Origin: Echinarachnius parma | Lineage: Eukaryota > Echinodermata > Echinoidea > Clypeasteroida > Echinarachniidae | Length of the DNA stretch: 64,000 nt | Direction: 5' to 3' | Assembly: GCA_037951105.1 (NCBI GenBank) | Contig: JBAMJV010003031.1 | Location: 1 to 64,000 of the forward strand | Part shown: positions 40,601 to 50,600 of the stretch, one piece after another | Layout of the letters: the number at the start of each line of letters is the position of its first letter | Numbering within the stretch: the stretch's first letter is position 1 | Notes under the pieces: generated by a model | The model's database searches: none | What the model was told of the DNA's origin: nothing | What the model saw: the letters and a program-made list of their open reading frames with translations, nothing else | Program-made: the position numbers and the translations under genes

Positions 40601-41500
40601 ATCAAATTAACAATACCCCCTGACATGTAGTACACTCACGCCTGCAACCCGGAGCCTTCAGCCGGCAGACGCCAGCGATTCCCCACTCGTGATGACGAAC
40701 AGTCAACCAGTTTAAAATGTTGAGCCCCTCCCACCACCCATCCCCGTCCTCACCATAAGGCATACCTGGGCTGTAGATCTTTTTAGAACCACAAGCTCAA
40801 GAAAGAATAACAACAGACCTTTCCAGGACTACTATAGTCCTTTTTAGGACTACCCAAGAAAGAATACCAACAGTCCTTCTCAGGACTCTCCACTCCCTCC
40901 CTTCTCACATAGTGCAACCGCAAGCAGACTGTATAATAAAAATCTGTAAATTGTTTTATTCAGGATTCTATCAATTTTCTCCATTTCTATAATGTGTAAC
41001 AATACTTTATTGAATATATAAATGTCAACAAAGGAAAGCAAACAGTAGAAGAGGCCCAGGTCATACCTTTACAAAATGATATGCAGGACAGTGCTTAGAG
41101 ATGATGATCAATCCTAATAGGCGCTATATACATCATAATTATTATTATTATTATTATTATACCTGTCTACTGCAATTATTCCCCACTCAGATTCTCAATG
41201 TAAATCACTACTTCCAACAAATTAACTCTTTTCAGGGGAGCCACACAAAGGTAGTCACTCCGCCCACCAGCAGAAGGAAAAACCTAAACAGTATGGTGAC
41301 GGAACACAAACCACTCTTTCTTCAAAGACCTCAGGACCAACGGCTAGAACACGTGAGTAGATGATGATGATTATGATAGTGATGTGATGATGATGAGGGT
41401 GATAGGGTGATGAGGGTGATGAGGTTGATGAGGTTGATGATGATGATGGTGATGATGATGGTGATGATGATGAGGATGATGATGAGGATGAGGATGATGG

Positions 41501-41547
<47 letters not shown>

Positions 41548-41554
41548 GTGATGG

Positions 41555-41601
<47 letters not shown>

Positions 41602-41602
41602 C

Positions 41603-41634
<32 letters not shown>

Positions 41635-44600
41635 GGGGATGATGATGATGATGATGATGATGGTGATGTGATGAGGGTGATGGTGATGTTGATGTGATGG
41701 GGGTGATGAGGGTGATGATGATGGTGATGGTGATGCTGATGATGATGGTGATGGTGGTGATGATGATGATGATGATGATGATGATATTTGTGCTGCTTGT
41801 GTTCGATTTCGAGATAACCTTTTTTTGTGGGGAGAGGGGTAGTGTTACTGTTCATTTTTTCTTTACCAATATAAATGATCTGATTGTGTGTTATTCATGT
41901 GGTATATGTTCATAATTTCTGCCATGATATTAAACATTTATTTCATTGGTTCTGTGTTCACACAGGTTGACTTTGATACGCTCTTCAACTGTCTCAGTGC
42001 CACCAGGATCATACAGATCTTTGCTTCATTACTACTAGAAAGGAGGGTCATCATGTGCTCAGGGAAACTAAGGTTAGTGTGAACACCTTGTAGAGTTAGT
42101 CTGCCTAAGTGTGAACAGATTAGTCAAAGAGAGGGAAGTAATAATATCAATTCAATTCAATTTATTTATTTTCCACATTCAATAAAAAGCACATGAACAA
42201 TAATACAGATAATTCAGAGAACAAAGTATATTAAAATGTGATCAGGAAATTAAGTTTAGTGTGGACACCTTATTCACAGCAGATATACAATATAAAATAT
42301 GTTTGCCAAAGTGTGAATGGAATTTAATTCTGATTCAAATCAGTGTGAACAGGATAGAACATATCTTTTCTTCATTCAGATTCAGATTCAGATTCAGATT
42401 CAGTTTATTTGGCAAAATAAAACAATACAAAATCAACAATCAAATTTACATTTATAAATAATAGCCGGGACCTCGGAGAAGCAGCATGTGCTTGTATGTG
42501 AGGGCCCATTACAGAAAATTAAACATTACGACTAAATGATAATAAAAACAAATATATATATACACAAAATTACAAGATTATGTAAAGCAGTGATTTCCTA
42601 GACAGAGGGTAATCATGTGCTCAGGGAAACTAAGGTTAGTGTCAACGAGTTAGTCTGCCTAAGTGTGAACAGATTAGTCAAAGAGAGGGAAGTAATTATA
42701 TGATCAGGAAAATAAGTTTAGTGTGGACAACTTATTCGCAGCGCATATACAATAAGTTGCCAAAGTGTGAATGGAATTTAATTCTGATTCAAATCATTGT
42801 GAACAGGATAGAACATATCTTTGGTTCATTACTACTAGAACGTTACGTTACGTTACGTTGCTGACTCCAAGAAAGATTTCATGTCACGCAAAGGTCAAGC
42901 ATGGAGTGCATGTAATAAATTGCATCATATTTGGCAATCTCACATTTCAAGATCTACAAAAGTTACATTTTTCAGGGCCTGTGTAGAGAGCATCTTACTT
43001 TATGGTTCAGAGACATGGACCATGAAGAAGGCACTACAGGACCGGCTTGATGGGACATATACTGGCAAAAACACATTGATGGAATTGCATCGAAATCCAA
43101 CCAAATGCTCGGGCTTATCAATAGGAATCTACGACGCTCTTCCCAGAAGATCCGACAACAAGCCTTCTTCTCCCTAGTCAGACCTCGCTTGGAATATTGT
43201 GCAACAGTCTGGAATCCATCTACTAAGAAGAGCATCTCAAAGATTGAAGCTGTACAGAGGCGAGCAGCAAGATTCGTTCTTCAACAATACCGCCATTCTG
43301 AGAGTGTGTCTGCCATGATTCAACAACTTCAATGGAGTACACTGGAAAGACGCAGACACATCTCCTGCCTTAGCCTCCTCTACAAAATTCAGAATGGCAT
43401 GGTAGCAATTACACCTGACCAACTCCTCACACCAATGGCCCCAAGCATAACCAGACAATACCACCCAAATAAGCTCAAGCATATACATACTCGAACTCAG
43501 CTTTACCAGAACTCTTACTTCCCACAAACTGTAACAGCATGGAATGCGCTCCCCAATAATATCTTGGCTTCTACATCACTAGGAGCCTTTGCGGGAGCAG
43601 TTGCCTCAATCGGCAATTAATGGGACACCTCACCGGTTCCCCTCGACTCTACGTCCTGACTGATGGACCCTGTCGAGTACCCAAGTAGAAGTAGAAGTAG
43701 AAGTATACTAGGTTTCTCATGAGGGTACAAGATATTAGTTGGAGGGAACACAAAACAAAACCAGAGATCTATGGAAAAATACCACCCATCTCTACCACTG
43801 TTGCTCATCGCCGAATGAGATTCGCTGGTCACTGTTTTAGGGCCAAAGACCAAGTAATCTCGGATGTGATCTACATGACACTCCCATGTCCTAATAGAGG
43901 AAGGAGACCTATGAACTATATGGACTGCATTGCAAGAGACATCCAGTGTGAAACTGGGGACTTGCAGACATTGATAATGGATAAAGATTCATGGCGTTGC
44001 ATTGTGAACTCAGTCTCAGATGCGTCCGCTTAGTAGTAGTAGTAGTAGTAGTAGTAGAGGTAAATAATGTGCTCAGAGAAACTAAGGTTAGTGTAAACAC
44101 CTTGTACATTTTAGCTCATTATCTCAGCTACAACATACTTAATCCTGAACAAGTTTCAAGTAAAAGTGGCCAAGATACGGGCCAAAGAATAATGGAAAAC
44201 ATTAACAAAACTTTAAAAAGTTGGAACTTCCATTCATAAAACATGTGCATGTAAAAAGTATGATTTGATTTTGATTTGCCGTCTTCAGCCAAAATCAAAA
44301 TGAAAAATAAATGTAAATTTTCTTCTAGAGCATAATGTCAGCTACAACATATAGCCAAATAAAGCATTTATAAAGTTCCATGTATCTGGGTGCCCTATTT
44401 ATCATCTCTTCATACTCTTCTATTTTGTATTTCAAACGACAGTAAGCTATCAAGATGTTCTCAGGCCTTAGCGGGACTCCTCTACCCGTTTGCTTGGCAA
44501 CATGTCTACGTCCCGGTCCTGCCAGAGAAGCTGATCGATATGTGCTGCTCCCCGACACCCTACATCATGGGCATGCTGTCACTATGCATACCCAGGCTAG

Positions 44601-47600
44601 AGGAGCTGCCATTGGAAGAGGTGAGTTGAACTGGTTTGATCTGGATTAGAATAGTTTGAAGTGGATCGGAGTTGTTGGTACTAGTTTGGGGTGAATTGAT
44701 AATGATTGACACATGCTGCTCGCCGACACCCTACATCATGGGCATGCTGTCACTATGCATACCCAGGCTAGAGGAGCTGCCATTGGAAGAGGTGAGTTGA
44801 ACTGGTTTGATCTGGATTAGAATAGTTTGAAGTGGATCGGAGTTGTTTGTACTAGTTTGGGGTGAATTGATAATGATTGACACATGCTGCTCGCCGACAC
44901 CCTACATCATGGGCATGCTGTCACTATGCATACCCAGGCTAGAGGAGCTGGCATTGGAAGAGGTGAGTTGAACTGGTTTGATCTGGATTAGAATAGTTTG
45001 AAGTGGATTGGAGTTGTTTGTACTAGTTTGGGGTGAATTTTTAATGATTGACATGTGCTGCTCGCCGACACCCTACATCATGGGCATGCTGTCACTATGC
45101 ATACCCAGGCTAGAGGAGTTGCCATTGGAAGAGGTGAGTTGAACTGGTTTGATCTGGATTAGAATAGTTTGAAGTGGATTGGAGTTGTTTGTACTAGTTT
45201 GGGGTGAATTTTTAATGATTGACATGTGCTGCTCACTGACACCCTACATCATATGGGCATGCTGTCACTATGCATACCCAGGCTAGAGGAGTTGCCATTG
45301 GAAGAGGTGAGTTGAACTGGTTTGATCTGGATTAGAATAGTTTGAAGTGGATTGGAGTTGTTTGTACTAGTTTGGGGTGAATTTTTAATGATTGACATGT
45401 GCTGCTCACTGACACCCTACATCATATGGGCATGCTGTCACTATGCATACCCAGGCTAGAGGAGCTGCCATTGGAAGAGGTGAGTTGAACTGGTTTGATC
45501 TGGATTAGAATAGTTTGAAGTGGATCGGAGTTGTTTGTACTAGTTTGTGGTGAATTGATAATGATTGATATGTGCTGCTCGCCGACACCCTACATCATGG
45601 GCATGCTGTCACTATGCATACCCAGGCTAGAGGAGTTGCCATTGGAAGAGGTGAGTTGAACTGGTTTGATCTGGATTAGAATAGTTTGAAGTGGATTGGA
45701 GTTGTTTGTACTAGTTTGGAGTGAATTTTTAATGATTGACATGTGCTGCTCGCCGACACCCTACATCATGGGCATGCTGTCACTATGCATACCCAGGCTA
45801 GAGGAGTTGCCTCTAGAAGAAGTGAGTAGAACTGGTTTAAATCAGCATTAGAGTGGTTTAAAGTGGTCTAGAGTTGCAGAAACTGGTTTTGGGTGAATTT
45901 ACAGATTTCTGCCTTTTTCAATCTCAGCTAGTCGTCAACCTTGATGTGAGAGAATTCAACAAAGCTGTCAGCGTTTTTATTCCACAGCGCTATAGCTTGT
46001 ATAATAGAGAGTGATCAATGTCACAGTATTTATAAAGAGAAAATTTATTTAAAAGTGTAACTGAATAAATTATTGCTTCTTTATTATCAGGTCCTGGTCG
46101 TTGACCTCGATGCGAGGGACTTCTACACGGTGATCGGCGATGAGGAGACGATTCTTCCCAAGAAGCTCTCAGCGGCGTTAGAAAGGGCGCTCAAGGTCTG
46201 CAGTATGAGCAGCTGGGAAGGGGCGGACACTGATGATGAACTATCAGAAGGTAATAGTTATAATAATAGTAATAGACCAGTATTCATATTGCGCCACCAA
46301 TCTAGAAATTCTATTCCGAGGCACATTGTACTGTACAGTATAGAATTACCCTGGCTGTAGCCGAGCTGTCTTGCAGGCGCATCATACTGTACAGTATATT
46401 ATTACCCTGGCTGTAGCCGAGCTGCATTGCAGGTGCATCAAGCATTTCAAGGAATAAATTCATGCCAGGTACCAATTTACTACACCTGGGTTGAAAGTAG
46501 CAAGTGTGGATAAAGTGTAGAACACACGGGCCGCGGTACCCACTATTCAGATAACTAATTTGTGATGTGGCAAGATTGGCAGCGCACCCGCTTTACAATC
46601 AGTGGGACCCCATTAACAACAAACAATCAGGGAGCGTACTTGGAGTGTGAGTATGTTTGTAGCAATTGATCCATATAAGTCCATTTCTGTTTGTATATCA
46701 GACTGTTCACAATAATAGCGCTCCTCTTCACAAAAGTATACTATACACCCTATGCCTACAATATTTTGCTTTTCCCATAGAGTCGATACATGGTACACCA
46801 AATTCAGGTAGTGAATGGATAAATCTCAATTCAGTATCTGTTTTTGTCACTGCTTATATTGTCAATCACTCTGGAATTCTTGTATCTTATCAACAGACCA
46901 CATCACCATATCTAAAAGTTTCATGCGTTTCTACATTGAGACGGTTATCCACTTCATGCGGCAGTACAGCAAGTTACAGAAGTTATCATTTGTATTTCAA
47001 TATCTGATCTAAACATCATGAACTCTTCTCTTCACCTTCACTCAGACCACGAAGCAAAGAACAGCGCGATCTCGGAAGCATTCATCCGCAACTCTGTTGA
47101 GACGGTCGGCCACTATCTGTACCACTTCATGCAGCAGTACGATGAATCGCAGAAGTTGTCATTTGTATTTAAATATCTGAAAACTACATGTACCTGTTGC
47201 TAATGTATCCATTTTGTCTCTTCCTCACACAGACCACGAATCAAAGAACAGCGCCATCTCGGAAGCGTTCATCCGCTTCTTCGTCGAGACGGTCGGTCAC
47301 TACTCGAACCACTTCACCCAGCAGTACGACGGATCGCAGAAGTTCGACCGCGACGGATTCGTCAAGGCGCATTCTTCGAAGAGCACGCGGACGTTCCTGG
47401 AGGTGTTCAGCGAGACGCAGATGTTCTCGCTGTTCATCCAGGAGAAGGAAGCGGAGAGTGAAGGCATCTCTCAAGGTAAAGGAATCATTCAAACATCATT
47501 ATGCGTGGGTAATAATAATCATGTAATAATGTTTTAATTTATATAGCGCCTAATACGATTGATAATCATCTCTAAGCGCTTTACAATGATATAATTACCC

Positions 47601-50600
47601 TGGTCATCAGACTCACACCCACAATCAACCTGCACATGACGTGCACTTCCTACTCCCTTGGGAGCAATGCATTCTGGTAGCCACATGGCGCACTCAACGG
47701 TATACAAGTACAATTGCATACACGTCCCACTCCTACCGGGTCCCCATTTATACACCTGGGTAGAGAGCAGCAATAGTGGATTAATTGTCTTGCTGAAGGA
47801 CATTGCGATGAGCATACACAGGGTTCTTGATCTCTTGATTGGAAAGCGTGCGCTGTAACAATCTTGCCACACCACGTCCACATATGATTCACCACGGGTC
47901 ACCACTTTGGACTAGGCTAGGTTGTGCGCACTGCATAACACTGAGCCAGTGTGTATTACGCAACAGGTGCAAGGTGTTTGCAAGATGGCGCAGCGCATCT
48001 GATTTACGAATCCGAACTACCTTTTAATTTCTTAATTTATAAACGGTATGAACAAATATTTTAAACATACGATATCAAATATGTGCAATTTCTCGTTGGA
48101 ATAAAGTTTATTTTCAGTAAAATTTAATTTGAAAAATAAAACTGTTTTCACAATACATTTGAGTGAAATAGTATATTTTTAAAAAGATTTTTTCCTTGAA
48201 AATACTACCTTCCGTGAAAAATATTACCATGTTTGAATGCGCTATTCAGCAGTCAGACACAGTACAACTTCTAAAGATATTGGAAAAAGTAACAAATAAA
48301 AAGCTGATTGTGTAAAAATTATATTTTATTAGTTATACAAACTAAAGTTGTCTTATACCAAAGCTGATTTATCTTTTAATGGATAAGTTTGTTTATTTTC
48401 TTTTTAATTCATGTCTTTACAGGCCTGTTTGAGAGGAGAGTCAAGGAGTACGAAAACGAGACGAAAAGCAACTCGAAAAACATCAGTGCCAAAATGAAGA
48501 AGATCGGAAAGGCAGTGAAGGAAATCAAAGAGTCCGGTAAGATTACACCCCTCTGCCACCCCGACCCCCTCAAAGCCTACCCCCCCCCCCCCCCCCCCCC
48601 CCCCAGGTCAAGGCTTCTGATAAATTGGCTCTAACACAGTTACAGTATGTGTTCTTTTGTATAAGGGGGTATCATTTAAAGGGCTGCACCTGTTTTATTC
48701 CCATACTGGTTCCTTGTATACCTGTGACAAGGACTGTTTAGGTAGTTTTGCAGAGAAATTTTGGTTGGCATCACCATGACAACCGATGACATCACTAACA
48801 TCAGAACTAAATGTACACAAAAGTAAGAATTACACCCCTCTCCCACCACCCTGCCACCCGCACCACCCCCCCCCCCCCCCCAATAAGGCCCACCCCCACC
48901 TCTGCTCAAGGCTAATTATAAATTTGCTCTTTTCACAAATGGGCAATTCCACGAAAAAGTGGACATGAACTAAAAAAAACAATTGGCTCTATTTCAAATC
49001 CTATTGATTTTTTCTGGATTATTTTTCCATACAACATGATCCTATGATTATATCTTTCAGTTCACATGATTTTTTTTATTCTCGGGTGTCTCCTTATAGG
49101 AGAAACGGAAACCATACATGAAACTCCACACATGGGACTACCCTGTGCAAATGTTCTGAAACTTTTTTTGCATACTTAACCAGGCTATTGCTTTGTAATC
49201 AAAATAAAAGTTAGACATTAGGTAGAGGTATGAATTAGTAGTGACATTGGAAAGTCATGAAAATACTGTCTGTTTGTAATGTCCGTGATGCTGGAGTTGC
49301 CCAAATACAGTACATGGTCTTTGTATAAAGGGGTAACATTGTCCGAATCCACAAATTAACCTAGAACTCTAGTGGTTATCTCATACCTTGTTGTATTCAT
49401 ATTACCAATAGAAACATGGAACACGCTTCAATTTGTAGAATTTCCCTTTCCTTACGAAGTCAGTGCAACGAGTTAGCAAATATCACTTTGCGTTGTAACT
49501 CATTACTTGGCCATATAATATCCATTTAAAGTGATATTTTCACACATTACTCAGTGGACACATCAGATCACAACAATACACATTTTATTATTACCAATTA
49601 TCACTTTTCGCTCATGTCAACAAAGTTACTAGATCCCTTTAAAAGGCTGCACCCGTTTTATTCCCACACCGGTTCCCTGTATACATGTTCCGGATGTGAC
49701 AAGAACGTTACTGTTTAGGTGGTTTTGCGGGGAAATTTCTGTTGGCATCACCATGACGATCGATGACGTCGCTAACCCCAGAACACAATACATAATAAAG
49801 TGTCTGCAAGTCTTTTGAGACCGTGGGGATAGTGTTGGTATATATTTCTGGACGGCTGACTCACCGAGGGTGCCCCAAAAGTATTTACAGAGACTTGGCA
49901 AACCATCAAACCCAAATCCTGAATGTATTAACTCTTAAACGTGCCAGGGATTTTAATGCTCTATGGCATTTGTGTTTATTGTAACTCGCAAAAATGCGAA
50001 CTTGGCACGTTAGGAGTTAAAACTAAAGTGATTTTTTTGTAAAATGGTTGTTAGAGTTCATTTCCTCGCGTCTTCAATACTATTTGAAGAGTTTTTATTG
50101 TGGAAGACATTTGTTGATAATGATAAACCACAAATGACACATAATGGCTGGAATTCACAAAGGAGTTTCATGTAAACCATGGTTTAAAGGGATCTAGTAA
50201 CATTGTCCAAATCCACAAATCTTACTTCAAACTCTAGCAATACCTTATTGTATTTGTATTACTAATATAAGCATGAAACAGTTTTCGGTTTCCAAATTTC
50301 TCTTTTTTTATTAAGATATCTATGATTGATGTGTTTCGATTCATAATTATCTACAGGAGAATTGAAACTGTGTATAAAGTCAGTGCAATGAGTTAGCAAA
50401 TATCACTTTGCATTTTTGCTAATTTCTTGGTCATATGTCATTCCTTTACCAGATAAATGGTGATGAGTTTACAAATTACATAATTTGTCTTGAAACCTAT
50501 TTTCCTGAACTTGTTGGTGGAATGGACTACTAAAGCTATTCTTTCTTTTATAAGAATATTATTTTGGGGTGTCGGTTCCCTTTAAATTGTCTACATTTTC

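Larger units (their letters stand above)
39428..41235. other. intron 6; repeats only
   Basis: It holds a tRNA-like SINE fragment (39785-39840), a foldback MITE (39881-40023), a small direct repeat of 'CAAGAAAGAATA.CAACAG' (about 40800 and 40850) and (ATT)n at 41140-41160. A 100-codon ORF at 40179 shows no recognisable product. Confidence 0.55.

Noticed and set aside
41331-41855. 174-codon minus-strand ORF (His/Ile-rich) and poly-Met ORFs on the plus strand
   Set aside because: All are translations of the (GAT)n array.
44725-45835. Seven extra coding exons (repeat domain) after exon 9
   Set aside because: Each unit lacks an acceptor, and the frame through the donor reaches TGA at once. The DENN domain needs this segment only once.
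47241-47492. 83-codon minus-strand ORF opposite exon 11
   Set aside because: It is a mirror-frame shadow of a conserved coding exon.
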